From Microbispora sp. ZYX-F-249 (lineage in GTDB: Bacteria > Actinomycetota > Actinomycetes > Streptosporangiales > Streptosporangiaceae), in contig NZ_JBDJAW010000061.1 in assembly GCF_039649665.1 (NCBI RefSeq), positions 1 through 34,453 on the forward strand: DNA of 34,453 nt. The letters run 5' to 3'. This document shows, one piece after another, positions 1 to 8,411 of this stretch. Under the pieces are notes generated by a model. That model worked only from the letters and a program-made list of their open reading frames with translations, was not told where the DNA came from and did no database searches. The translations under genes were made by a program, and so were the position numbers. How positions within the stretch are numbered: position 1 is the stretch's first letter; each line of letters opens with the position of its first letter.

Positions 1-162
1 CTACCGGCACTACGCCTGACCCCGCTACCCGCCTGAGCTCGCTTCTCTGACCCCCGACTGCCCGACCCGGTGGCCCTCCCGGCCGCCGGGTCGTCCGCAT
101 GCCCGGACCCGCCTCGTGACGAGGCGTGATTCGCCCTCCGCGGCCCGGCGCCCTCCTGACCC

Positions 163-184
163 GGTTTGTGTTCAGCCACAAACC
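163..184. repeat. Perfect 8-bp inverted repeat (GGTTTGTG / CACAAACC)
   Basis: GGTTTGTG at 163-170 and CACAAACC at 177-184 are exact reverse complements separated by six bases. There is no T-tract after it, and it lies about 110 bp upstream of the first operon. It may be a regulator operator or a terminator for the gene to the left. AT-rich arms in GC-rich surroundings favour a protein-binding site, but this is inference. Confidence 0.5.
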
Positions 185-252
185 ACCGCCCGACTCTCCG
201 TGCGTACCCCAATTGCCGGTTTAGTCCGTTTGTTGCAGACTTGCCGATCCAT

Positions 253-272
253 AAGCCCCTGACCTGGGGCTT
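253..272. promoter_or_regulatory. Leader hairpin just upstream of the ureohydrolase gene
   Basis: AAGCCCC (253-259) and GGGGCTT (266-272) form a perfect 7-bp stem with a six-base loop, ending 11 bases before the ribosome site AAAGGA (285-290). Its place between the probable promoter region and the start codon suggests an attenuator, mRNA-stability element or operator. The sequence does not show which. Confidence 0.4.
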
Positions 273-296
273 CGCGCCGGAGAGAAAGGATCAGGT

Positions 297-1244
297 ATGA
301 CCGTGCCACGGGGGCCCGTCGATTCCTCCCGGGTTCCGCGGTTCGCCGGCCCGGCCACCTTCGCGCGGCTGCCGCGCCTGGACGAGGTCGGGCACGCCGA
401 CGTCGCGGTGGTGGGCGTACCGTTCGACAGCGGGGTCTCCTACCGCCCCGGCGCCCGGTTCGGCCCTTCGGCCGTCCGCGAGGCCAGCCGGCTGCTCCGG
501 CCGTACCACCCGGGCCTGGACGTCTCGCCGTTCGCGGCGGTTCAGGTGGCGGACGCGGGCGACATCGCGGTCAACCCGTTCGACATCCGCGAGGCCGTCG
601 AGACCATCGAAGAGGCCGCCTCCGGGCTGACGGAGGACGGCACGCGCCTGGTCACGGTCGGCGGGGACCACACGATCGCGCTGCCGCTGCTGCGGGCGGC
701 CGCCCGGCGGCACGGCCCGGTGGCGCTGCTGCACTTCGACGCGCACCTTGACACCTGGGACACCTACTTCGGGGCCGAGTACACCCACGGCACGCCGTTC
801 CGCCGTGCGGTCGAGGAGGGCATCCTCGACACCGAGGCGGTCTGCCACGTCGGCACCCGCGGGCCGTTGTACGGCAAGAAGGACCTGGAGGACGACCGGC
901 GCCTGGGCTTCGGTATCGTGACCAGCGCGGATGTGATGCGCCGGGGCGTGGACGAGATCACCGACGCGCTGCGTCAGCGGATCGGCGGCCGTCCGCTCTA
1001 CCTCTCGATCGACATCGACGTGCTCGACCCTGCGCACGCGCCCGGCACCGGCACCCCCGAGGCCGGGGGCCTGACGAGCCGGGAACTGCTGGAGATCCTG
1101 CGCGGCCTGGCCGGGTGCGACCTCGTCGGCGCCGACGTCGTGGAGGTCTCCCCGGCGTACGACCACGCCGAGATCACCTCCGTCGCCGCCTCCCACGTGG
1201 CCTACGACCTGATCAGCCTGCTCGCACTCAAGGAGGAGCAGTGA
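297..1244 (+). CDS. Ureohydrolase (agmatinase/arginase family)
   Basis: A 315-aa cytosolic Mn-dependent hydrolase that should release urea from a guanidino compound. All metal-ligand motifs are present: GGDHT (H125), HFDAHLD (D148, H150, D152) and SIDIDVLDP (D239, D241), followed by the family PGTGTPEAGG segment. Length is normal for agmatinase, guanidinobutyrase or proclavaminate amidinohydrolase, and sequence alone does not choose among these. The ATG has GAAAGGA six bases upstream. Its last bases overlap the GTG of the next gene (GTGA, 1241-1244), so the two are translationally coupled. Being first in an operon with an amide hydrolase, a permease and a metallohydrolase suggests a catabolic role rather than polyamine synthesis. 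Confidence 0.9.
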   Translation: MTVPRGPVDSSRVPRFAGPATFARLPRLDEVGHADVAVVGVPFDSGVSYRPGARFGPSAVREASRLLRPYHPGLDVSPFAAVQVADAGDIAVNPFDIREAVETIEEAASGLTEDGTRLVTVGGDHTIALPLLRAAARRHGPVALLHFDAHLDTWDTYFGAEYTHGTPFRRAVEEGILDTEAVCHVGTRGPLYGKKDLEDDRRLGFGIVTSADVMRRGVDEITDALRQRIGGRPLYLSIDIDVLDPAHAPGTGTPEAGGLTSRELLEILRGLAGCDLVGADVVEVSPAYDHAEITSVAASHVAYDLISLLALKEEQ

Positions 1245-2893
1245 GCGACACGAACACGGCGCCGGGACTGCCCGCCGCCTTTGCCTGGTCCCCGAAGGAC
1301 TGGGCCTCGGAGCGTGCGTTCTCCACGCCCGACGCGGCCGAGGTGTGGTGCTACACCGACCGGTTCTCCTACTTCCCGGGGGAGACCGTCCGCTTCCACC
1401 TCAGCTCCAGCGTCCCGTCCTTCGACCTGGAGGTGGTCCGCGACGGGCTGGAGCCGCGCGTGGTGTGGTCGCGCACCGGGCTGTCGGCGGGCCGGCACGA
1501 GGCGCCGGCCGACGCGCACGCCGTCGGCTGCGGCTGGCCCGTGGGCCTCGAACTGGAGATCCCCGGCGACTGGCGCAGCGGCTTCCACATCGTCACGGTG
1601 CGCGCGGTCACGCCGTCCGGGGAGCTGTGGGAGCGTGAGCACTTCTTCGTCGTCAAGGCCCCGGCCGGGCGGCGTGCCCCGGCCGCGCTCGTGCTGACCA
1701 CCGGCACGCTGCTGGCCTACAACGACTGGGGCGGCGCCAACCACTACCGCGGCCTGGGCAACGACCCGAGGTCCGACAACGGGTCGCCGCTGGCCTCGAC
1801 CCAGCGCCCCATCGCCCGCGGAATGATCCGCAAGCCGCTCAGCGCGCCGCGGGAGGCCAACCCCGGCGTCCTGCCCATGCACGGCGCCCCCCGCTATCCC
1901 TCCTACGAGTGGGCGCGCCTGTTCGGGTACAGCCGCCACCACGCCGACGCGTTCTGGGCGACGTACGAGCGGCACTTCGTGGTGTGGGCCGAGCGCAACG
2001 GGTACGAGATCGACTACCTGACCCAGCACGACCTGCACTTCGACCCCCACGCGCTGGACGGGTACTCCTGCGTCGTCGTCGTCGGGCACGACGAGTACTG
2101 GTCGTGGCGGATGCGCGACACCGTCGACGCGTTCGTCGACGCCGGCGGCAACCTGGCCAGGTTCGGCGGCAACTACCAGTGGCAGGTGCGGCTCAGCGAC
2201 GACGGCACCACGCAGTACTGCTACCGCCTGCCGTCCCTCGACCCGGAGGCGGCCACGACGCCGCACCTGGCCACCACGGTGTGGGAGGCCAAGTCGGTCG
2301 GGCGTCCCGGCGCCACCACCATCGGCCTCAACGGCCTCGGCGGGATCTACAACCGCTACGGCGTCGCCACCCCCCGCTCGTCGGGCGGCTTCACGGTCTA
2401 CCGGCCGCACCACTGGGCGTTCGAGGGGACCGACCTCTACTACGGCGACCTGCTCGGCGGGCCTCCCTACTTCCTGGCGGCCTTCGAGCTCGACTCGGTC
2501 GAGTACACCTTCCGCCGCGGCCTGCCGTACCCGACCTTCGAGGACGGCGCGCCGGAGACGCTGGAGATCCTGGCCCTCGCGCCGGCCGTACGGGGCGAGG
2601 AGGACCGCTTCGGCGGCCGGGTGCCGATCGGCGGGCCGGAGGAAGAGGTCTACAACTACAACGCCGACCTCGGCGACGACCTGCCCGACTACGTGCACGA
2701 GGGCGAGATGCGGGGGGCCGGGATGATCGCGGCGTTCACCCGCGGCGACGGCGAGGTCTTCAACGGCGGCACCACCGAGTGGTCCCACGTGCTCAGCCTC
2801 GGCGACCCGTTCGTCGAGCGCATCACCCACAACGTCCTGCGCCGCTTCGGCGCCGGCAGCCGCACCGGAGACAACGGGGGAGCCGCAGCATGA
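1241..2893 (+). CDS. N,N-dimethylformamidase large-subunit-like hydrolase
   Basis: A 550-aa protein starting at GTG 1241, which overlaps the preceding stop and follows AGGAGGAG. An N-terminal beta-sandwich-like part (about residues 30-145, with YFPGETVRF) precedes a domain typical of the dimethylformamidase beta-subunit family: LAYNDWGG near residue 160, GHDEYW at 282-287 and GGNLARFGGN near 303. The known dimethylformamidase uses a 2-Tyr-1-carboxylate mononuclear iron; the conserved Tyr and Glu in HDEYW are compatible with that, but I cannot assign ligands. It is shorter than the Paracoccus large subunit (about 760 aa), and no small-subunit gene is adjacent. It probably hydrolyses an amide; the substrate is unknown. 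Its stop overlaps the next start (ATGA). Confidence 0.8.
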   Translation: MSDTNTAPGLPAAFAWSPKDWASERAFSTPDAAEVWCYTDRFSYFPGETVRFHLSSSVPSFDLEVVRDGLEPRVVWSRTGLSAGRHEAPADAHAVGCGWPVGLELEIPGDWRSGFHIVTVRAVTPSGELWEREHFFVVKAPAGRRAPAALVLTTGTLLAYNDWGGANHYRGLGNDPRSDNGSPLASTQRPIARGMIRKPLSAPREANPGVLPMHGAPRYPSYEWARLFGYSRHHADAFWATYERHFVVWAERNGYEIDYLTQHDLHFDPHALDGYSCVVVVGHDEYWSWRMRDTVDAFVDAGGNLARFGGNYQWQVRLSDDGTTQYCYRLPSLDPEAATTPHLATTVWEAKSVGRPGATTIGLNGLGGIYNRYGVATPRSSGGFTVYRPHHWAFEGTDLYYGDLLGGPPYFLAAFELDSVEYTFRRGLPYPTFEDGAPETLEILALAPAVRGEEDRFGGRVPIGGPEEEVYNYNADLGDDLPDYVHEGEMRGAGMIAAFTRGDGEVFNGGTTEWSHVLSLGDPFVERITHNVLRRFGAGSRTGDNGGAAA

Positions 2894-3270
2894 ACGACCG
2901 GCACACTTCGGCGGGCATCGACGCCGTCCGCGCGATCACGGCCGGGAACGGCGAGCGCTTCGTGCCGCCGCTGAGCGACTACCACCTGCTGTCCGCCGAG
3001 TGGACGGAGGCGGAGTTCCGCGTCTTCGGCGGCGCGGCGAGCTCCTTCACCGGCGGTTACTGGACGGGCGAGCCCGGCGCCGTGCGGTTCGACTCCTGGC
3101 CCTACGACGAGATCTGCTTCATCCTCAAGGGCCGCGTCGCCGTGCAGGACGAGTCCGGGCGGCGCAAGGAGTTCGGCCCGGGGGAGTCGTTCCACATCCC
3201 GCAGGGCTTCCGCGGCGACTGGATCACCCTGGAGCCGAGCGAGAAGGTCTTCGTCGCGGTCACCCGCTGA
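2890..3270 (+). CDS. Cupin_3 (DUF861/EutQ-like) domain protein
   Basis: A 126-aa single-domain cupin whose ATG overlaps the previous stop. The core runs from about residue 55: YWTGEPG, WPYDEICFILKG (70-81), FGPGESFHIPQGFRG (95-109) and a C-terminal W111. This is the pattern of the Cupin_3 family, which includes EutQ-like proteins and ureidoglycine aminohydrolase domains. The canonical His-x-His metal pair is absent; E74 remains. It may be an accessory, isomerising or product-binding protein for the adjacent hydrolases. Function is unassigned. Confidence 0.8.
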   Translation: MNDRHTSAGIDAVRAITAGNGERFVPPLSDYHLLSAEWTEAEFRVFGGAASSFTGGYWTGEPGAVRFDSWPYDEICFILKGRVAVQDESGRRKEFGPGESFHIPQGFRGDWITLEPSEKVFVAVTR

Positions 3271-3298
3271 TCAGCCCATCCTCCTTCAGCCCGAGCCC

Positions 3299-3322
3299 GC
3301 GGGCGGGCGGCCGCCTGCCCGC
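3299..3322. promoter_or_regulatory. GC-rich stem-loop between cupin and permease genes
   Basis: Bases 3299-3308 and 3313-3322 can form a 10-bp stem (one G-U pair) around a GGCC loop. It lies in the only sizeable gap (95 bp) of the operon and may partially terminate transcription or stabilise the upstream mRNA ahead of the membrane-protein gene. Confidence 0.4.
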
Positions 3323-3353
3323 AGTGCCGACCCCGCAGTGCCGACCCCGCAGT
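3321..3353. repeat. 14-bp tandem repeat before the permease ribosome site
   Basis: The unit GCAGTGCCGACCCC occurs at 3321-3334 and 3335-3348, followed by a partial GCAGT at 3349-3353. The following AAGGA at 3354-3358 is the permease ribosome site. It is probably a slippage product; no function is evident. Confidence 0.6.
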
Positions 3354-3365
3354 AAGGAACTCATC

Positions 3366-4856
3366 ATGCCAGGTCATCCCCCCGGGCACGCCGCGACCGC
3401 GCCCGGCTCCCTCGCCAGCAACGCCATGGGCACCAAGGACCTCGTCTTCACGGTCCTGGCCGCGCTCGCCCCACTGACCCTCATCGTCGCCGTGGCCCCC
3501 CTGCACTTCCTCAAGGGCGGCGCCGCCGTCCCCGGCGCTTACCTGGTCGCCGGGGTGGTCATGGCGCTGTTCGCCGTCGGTTTCATGACCATGAGCCGGT
3601 ACGTGCGCAACGCCGGGGCCTTCTACGCCACCATCTCGCGCGGCCTGGGCAAGCCGGCGGGCTCCGGCGCGGCGATGCTCGCCGTCGTCGCCTACAACGC
3701 CCTGCAGATCAGCACGTACGGCGCGCTCGGCGTGTACGCGACCGAGACGTTCAAGAACTACTTCGGCCGCGACGTGCCGTGGTGGGTGTTCGCGATCGTC
3801 GGCCTGGTCTTCGTGGGGTGGCTCGGGTATCGGGGCATCCACACCAGCGCCCGGATCCTCGGGGCGCTGCTGGTGCTGGAGACGGCCGTGCTCGTCGTGC
3901 TGGCGGCCTACGTGCTGCTGAAGGGCGGCTCCGGCGAGTGGTCCGCCGCGTCGTTCGCGCCGAGCAGGGTCTTCGACCCGGGCAACAGCGCGATGTTCGC
4001 CCTGGTCGCCGGGGCCTTCATGGGCTTCGAGGCCACCGCGATCTTCAGTGAGGAGGCGCGGGGCGGCATCCGCACGGTCCGCCGGGCGACCTACATCGCG
4101 GTCGGGTTCATCGCCGTCTTCTACGCGTTCATCACCTGGGTCGTCGTGATGGCCTACGGCGTCGACAAGATCGCGGGTGCGGCCGAGGCCGACCCGGTCA
4201 ACCTCGTCGTCGCGGTCTTCGACAGGTACGTGCCCGCCCCGATCACCGAGGTGATGCACATCCTGCTGCTGACCAGCGCGTTCGCCGCGCTGCTCGCGCT
4301 GCACAACGCCGCCAACCGCTACTTCTTCGCCATGGGCCGCGAGGGCCTGCTGCCCCGCGTGCTCGGCCGTACCCACCCGAAGACCAAGGCCCCCGGGGCG
4401 GCCGGCCTCGTCCAGACCGTGCTCGCGGGCGTGGCCGTCGTCGTGTTCGCGGTCCTCGGGATCGACCCCTACCTCGGGCTGCTGCTGTGGGGCAGCGCGC
4501 TCGGGTTCCTCGGGATCATCTGCCTGTGGGCGCTGTGCTCCGTGGCGATCATCCGCTTCCTGCGCCGGGAGGCGCCCCAGGCCGGGATCTTCCGCACCAC
4601 CGTCGCCCCCGGGCTCAGCTTCGTCGCCCTGGCCGTGGTGCTCTTCCTCGTGCTGACCAACCTGCCGCTGCTGACCGGCGCCGGGACCACCACCAACATC
4701 CTGATCGTCGGCCTCGGCGTGGCCGGCATCGTGGCCGGCGTCGTCAGGGCCCTGTACCTGCGGGCCCGCGCACCCCGGCTCTACGCCGGGCTGGCCCAGA
4801 CCTCCGTGGACGAGCCGCCCGCCGGGCGGAGGGAGACAACTGTCGGACATGCCTGA
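3366..4856 (+). CDS. APC-family amino acid/amine permease
   Basis: A 496-aa integral membrane protein with about twelve hydrophobic segments. It starts at ATG 3366 after AAGGA with seven bases spacing. N-terminal features match the amino acid-polyamine-organocation family: the first helix LVFTVLAALAPLTLIVAVAP and the NAGAFYATISRGLGKPAGSG loop, followed by YNALQISTYGALG. It probably imports the substrate whose amidine, amide or ester bonds the neighbouring enzymes hydrolyse. The last eight bases overlap the next gene. Substrate specificity cannot be read from the sequence. Confidence 0.88.
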   Translation: MPGHPPGHAATAPGSLASNAMGTKDLVFTVLAALAPLTLIVAVAPLHFLKGGAAVPGAYLVAGVVMALFAVGFMTMSRYVRNAGAFYATISRGLGKPAGSGAAMLAVVAYNALQISTYGALGVYATETFKNYFGRDVPWWVFAIVGLVFVGWLGYRGIHTSARILGALLVLETAVLVVLAAYVLLKGGSGEWSAASFAPSRVFDPGNSAMFALVAGAFMGFEATAIFSEEARGGIRTVRRATYIAVGFIAVFYAFITWVVVMAYGVDKIAGAAEADPVNLVVAVFDRYVPAPITEVMHILLLTSAFAALLALHNAANRYFFAMGREGLLPRVLGRTHPKTKAPGAAGLVQTVLAGVAVVVFAVLGIDPYLGLLLWGSALGFLGIICLWALCSVAIIRFLRREAPQAGIFRTTVAPGLSFVALAVVLFLVLTNLPLLTGAGTTTNILIVGLGVAGIVAGVVRALYLRARAPRLYAGLAQTSVDEPPAGRRETTVGHA

Positions 4857-7398
4857 TCACGACGTGTCGCAGGACGGCGGCTGCCGGGGCTACTTCCCGC
4901 TCGACCTGGCCGATGTGCTCAACGCGCCCCGCTCGGTTCTCGACGACGGCGACTCCTATCCGCTCGGGCCGCGTACGCTCTACGGCCTGCCGTTCCGGTT
5001 CGGCGACGAGGGAAACGCGGACGCGGCGCTGCTGCGCGTGGGCGGCTCCGGCCCGGCGAGCGTCACCGTCGCGGTGGGCCGCAGGGTCACGTGGCTGGTG
5101 GCCGCCCACGCCCTGGAATCCCCCGACCTGTTCGACGGGCAGATGGCCGGCCGGCTCTGCGGGCACTACACCTTCGTCTACGACGACGGGACCACCGAGC
5201 GGCTGCCGGTGCGCCAGCGCATGGAGATCGGGCCGACGCCGCGGCTGTGGAGCGACCGGGCCATCCCGCTCGACTGGGGGCAGACCCCGTTCCTGGCCGT
5301 CCCCGACGCCCAGCACCGGCTGATGCCGCGCACCCACGGGCGTTTCGACGCCGCCGGGGCGCGGTTCGTCGACATCGACGACCCGCAGGCGCGGTCGCCG
5401 TACGTCCTGCCGTACCGGTTCTACCTGTGGCCCTGCCGCAACCCCCGGCCCGAGCGGACCGTCCGCGCCCTGGAGATCCACTCGGCCGGCCCGGCCATCC
5501 TCGTGGGCGCGGTGACCGCCGGCGAGCTCGACGAGGACCCCTTCGGCCGTACGGTGTGGCGCGACGTCCTGCTCGACCTCGGCCCGTCGGCGGGGCCGGT
5601 CTCGGAGGATCTGGCGGTGACCGTCGACCGGGGGTCGGCGACCTACGTCTACCGCACGGTCGGCTCCGTCGACGCGGCCGCCGCAGGCACGCCGGCCTGG
5701 GGGACGCCCCCGGGGGAGCACCACCAGGGCTACGTGCGCGTCGCGGCCATTCCCTCGGCCCGGCTGACGCTCACCCGCGGGGAGACGGTGATCAGCGCCT
5801 GCGGATGGGAGGAACTGCTCGGCGCCGGAGAGCACAGCGACGGCGGGGTCACCTGGCGCGTTCCCGACGCCGGGCGGGCCTGGGTGCGCACCACGGTCAG
5901 GGACGCGGCCACCGGCGAGCCGGTCCCGTGCCGGATCCACTTCCGCTCCGCCGACGGGGTGCCCTACCCGCCGCACGGCCATCACGGGCACATCAACTCC
6001 GACGGCAACACCTGGAACCTCGACATCGGCGGCGACGTCCGCCTCGGCGCCACGACCTACTCCTACGTCGACGGCACCTGTGAAGGCTGGTTGCCGCTGG
6101 GCGAGGTCACCGTCGAGGCCGCCCGCGGGTTCGAGTACGAGCCGCTGCACACCACGGTCACGATCGAGGAGGGCCAGACCGATCTCGAGCTGACCCTGAC
6201 CAGGGTGACGGACCTGGCCGCCGGCGGCTGGTACAGCGGCGACACCCACGTGCACTTCGTCTCCACCCTCGGCGCCGAGCTGGAGGCCCGCGGCGAGGAC
6301 GTCCGGGTCACCAACCTGCTGCTCAGCCAGTGGGGGCACCTGTTCACCAACACGGAGGAGTTCACCGGCCACCCGCACACCTCCCGCGACGGGCACACGC
6401 ACGTGTTCGCCGGGCAGGAGAACCGCAGCGGCATGCTCGGCCACATCAACCTGCTCGGCCTGCGGCGCCCGATCATGCCGTGGTGCACCGGCGGCGCGGA
6501 GGAGGCCGAGCTCGGCGGCGGCCTGGAGACCACCCTGTCCCACTGGGCCGACGAATGCCGCGAGCAGGGCGGCACCGTCGTGCTGGCGCACTTCCCCGTG
6601 CCCAACGGCGAGGCCGCGGCGCTGCTCGCCACCGGCAGGCTCGACGCCGTCGAGATGATCGCCTACGACGACTACAACATCCGGGAGTACTACCGCTACC
6701 TCGACGCCGGCTACCGGATCACCCTGGTGGGCGGCACGGACAAGATGAGCAGCGAGGTCCCGATCGGCCTCATCCGCACCTACGCGCACGTGCCGGATGA
6801 CGAGGAGTTCGACTACTGGGCCTGGTGCCGGGCCGTACGGCGCGGCGCGACCTTCGTCACCAGCGGCCCGCTCCTGTGGTTCACCGTCGACGGCCGTGAG
6901 CCGGGGGAGGAGGCGCGGGTGCCCGCGAGCGGCACCGTACGCGTCGACGCCCGCGTCCAGTCGATCTTCGACGTCGACCGGCTCGAGATCGTGGTCAACG
7001 GGCACGTCGTCGCCGAGCGCAGGCTCGACGCCCCCGGCCGGACGCTCGACCTGACCGCGGACGTGCCCGTGACCGAGGACAGCTGGATCGCCGCGCGCTG
7101 CTACGGACCGGGCGCGGGCGTCGCCCGGCACCACGACGTGTGGGCCAGGCCGATCATGGCGCACACGTCCCCGGTCTACCTGCGTACGGGCGAGGAGTAC
7201 GCCCGGTCGGACGCGGCCACGATCGACCACATGCTGAACCTCGTCGACGGCTCCCTCGCCTACATCGACGAGCGCAGCCGGCGTCTGTGGCCCGGCCGGG
7301 TGTGCCACCGGCACGGGCAGGAGGACCACCTGGCCTTCCTGCGGGCGCCGTTCGTGCAGGCGCGCGAACTGCTGCACGAGCGCAGGGCCGCCATCTGA
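4849..7398 (+). CDS. CehA/McbA-like PHP-type metallohydrolase
   Basis: An 849-aa protein starting at ATG 4849, overlapping the permease stop by eight bases; GGAGGGAG lies 13 bases upstream. Roughly the first 450 residues look like beta-rich domains. The catalytic part begins at GGWYSGDTHVHF (D465, H467, H469) and continues with LGHINLLGL, VLAHFPVP (H581), AYDDYN and LVGGTDKMS (D631). This metal-ligand series is that of the CehA/McbA metallohydrolases, whose founders hydrolyse the carbamate ester carbaryl. No signal peptide is visible, so it is probably cytosolic. It closes the operon and is followed by a hairpin. The substrate is unknown; ester or carbamate hydrolysis is inference from the family. 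Confidence 0.8.
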   Translation: MPDHDVSQDGGCRGYFPLDLADVLNAPRSVLDDGDSYPLGPRTLYGLPFRFGDEGNADAALLRVGGSGPASVTVAVGRRVTWLVAAHALESPDLFDGQMAGRLCGHYTFVYDDGTTERLPVRQRMEIGPTPRLWSDRAIPLDWGQTPFLAVPDAQHRLMPRTHGRFDAAGARFVDIDDPQARSPYVLPYRFYLWPCRNPRPERTVRALEIHSAGPAILVGAVTAGELDEDPFGRTVWRDVLLDLGPSAGPVSEDLAVTVDRGSATYVYRTVGSVDAAAAGTPAWGTPPGEHHQGYVRVAAIPSARLTLTRGETVISACGWEELLGAGEHSDGGVTWRVPDAGRAWVRTTVRDAATGEPVPCRIHFRSADGVPYPPHGHHGHINSDGNTWNLDIGGDVRLGATTYSYVDGTCEGWLPLGEVTVEAARGFEYEPLHTTVTIEEGQTDLELTLTRVTDLAAGGWYSGDTHVHFVSTLGAELEARGEDVRVTNLLLSQWGHLFTNTEEFTGHPHTSRDGHTHVFAGQENRSGMLGHINLLGLRRPIMPWCTGGAEEAELGGGLETTLSHWADECREQGGTVVLAHFPVPNGEAAALLATGRLDAVEMIAYDDYNIREYYRYLDAGYRITLVGGTDKMSSEVPIGLIRTYAHVPDDEEFDYWAWCRAVRRGATFVTSGPLLWFTVDGREPGEEARVPASGTVRVDARVQSIFDVDRLEIVVNGHVVAERRLDAPGRTLDLTADVPVTEDSWIAARCYGPGAGVARHHDVWARPIMAHTSPVYLRTGEEYARSDAATIDHMLNLVDGSLAYIDERSRRLWPGRVCHRHGQEDHLAFLRAPFVQARELLHERRAAI

Positions 7399-7424
7399 TG
7401 GTGCCGCCGATGCGATCGGTACGG

Positions 7425-7455
7425 CCGCCGCCGCCCGCTCCACGGGCGGGCGGCA
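7425..7455. terminator. Bidirectional hairpin between convergent genes
   Basis: CCGCCCG (7431-7437) pairs with CGGGCGG (7443-7449) around a five-base loop, and more GC pairs are possible outside. It lies in the 80-bp gap between the metallohydrolase gene and the convergent sigma-factor gene. No T-tract, as is common in actinobacteria. Confidence 0.5.
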
Positions 7456-7478
7456 GCCGTCCCGGTCCACCCCGGCGT

Positions 7479-8411
7479 TCACCGCAGGGTGAGCGGGACC
7501 TCGGTTCCGATCCGGGTCAGCTTCTGCGGGTTGCGGACGTAGTAGAGGCCGGTGATGCGCGCGTCCTCGGCCCTGATCGCTATGACGCCGTCGATCTCGC
7601 CGTCCACACGGAGGATGAGCGCCGGGCTGCCGTTGATCACCGTGGGCTGACCGCTGAGCGAGACTCCGGCCTTGCCGATGCCGCCGACGATGAACCGGGC
7701 CACCTTGCCGGCGCTGATGACGGGCCGCGGCGCGGCCTGCTTGACGCCGCCGCCGTCGCTCACCAGGACGACCTCGGGGGCGAGCACGTCGAGCAGGCCC
7801 TGCAGGTCGCCGCCTTCGAGCGCGCGCCGGAACGCCTCCAGGGCCGCCCGGGTCTCGTCGGCGGAGACGGCCTCGCGGGGGCGGCGGGCGTCGACGTGCC
7901 GCCGGGCGCGGTAGGCGATCTGGCGGACGGCCGCGGGGCTCTTGCCGACGGCGGCCGCGATCTCGTCGTAGCCGACGTCGAAGGCCTCGTGCAGCACGAA
8001 GACGGCGCGCTCGGTCGGCGACAGCGTCTCGAGCACGAGCATGAGCGCCATCGACAGACTCTCCGCGAGTTCGACGTCCTCGGCCGCGTCCGGCGCGGTG
8101 AGGAGCGGCTCGGGGAGCCATGGGCCGACATACGCCTCTTTGCGGTGCCTCATGCTGCGCAGACGGTTGAGGGACTGCCGGGTGGTGATCCGGATCAGGT
8201 AGGCGCGCTGGTCGTGCACCTGCTCCACGCCGGCCTTGACCCACCGCAGCCAGGTCTCCTGGAGGACGTCTTCGGCGTCGGCCGCCGATCCGAGCATCTC
8301 GTACGCGACGGTGAAGAGCAGGTTGCGGTGGGCGAGGAAGACCTCGGTCGCCAGGGTGCCGGCGTGGCCGCTCATGTCCCGGTCCTTGTCCTTCGAGGCC
8401 GGCCCTGTCAT
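7479..8411 (-). CDS. ECF41-group RNA polymerase sigma factor (SigJ-like)
   Basis: A 310-aa sigma factor. Region sigma2 spans about 25-92 (EDVLQETWLRW at 47-57), sigma4 spans about 120-178, and a SnoaL-like C-terminal domain spans about 185-305. The hallmark ECF41 motifs are present: WLPEP in the linker (98-102), DGGG at 219-222 and NPQKL at 294-298. In this group the C-terminal extension tunes activity in place of a separate anti-sigma factor. The ATG at 8411 overlaps the SDR stop (ATGA) and follows GGGAGA, which supports this start over the downstream ATG at 8375. ECF41 genes usually sit beside an oxidoreductase, epimerase or carboxymuconolactone-decarboxylase gene that they regulate; here that is the SDR. 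Confidence 0.92.
   Translation of the reverse strand: MTGPASKDKDRDMSGHAGTLATEVFLAHRNLLFTVAYEMLGSAADAEDVLQETWLRWVKAGVEQVHDQRAYLIRITTRQSLNRLRSMRHRKEAYVGPWLPEPLLTAPDAAEDVELAESLSMALMLVLETLSPTERAVFVLHEAFDVGYDEIAAAVGKSPAAVRQIAYRARRHVDARRPREAVSADETRAALEAFRRALEGGDLQGLLDVLAPEVVLVSDGGGVKQAAPRPVISAGKVARFIVGGIGKAGVSLSGQPTVINGSPALILRVDGEIDGVIAIRAEDARITGLYYVRNPQKLTRIGTEVPLTLR

Larger units (their letters stand above)
1..296. other. Upstream intergenic region of the first operon
   Basis: No complete gene is visible. Bases 2-19 read as five codons ending in TGA (YRHYA), which may be the last codons of a + strand gene cut by the window start; that is too short to identify. The rest is non-coding leader carrying two perfect inverted repeats (163-184 and 253-272, listed separately). 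A TTGTTG/TAAGCC pair near 230-257 is too weak to call a promoter. Confidence 0.5.

Noticed and set aside
1115..1240. N-terminal extension of the dimethylformamidase-like protein
   Set aside because: It lies inside the ureohydrolase gene and is Arg-rich; GTG 1241 has a ribosome site and overlaps the previous stop.
4744..8244. A 1166-codon open frame on the minus strand across the permease and metallohydrolase genes
   Set aside because: It is antisense to two clearly coding genes and Arg/Pro/Gly-rich without motifs: a by-product of high GC.
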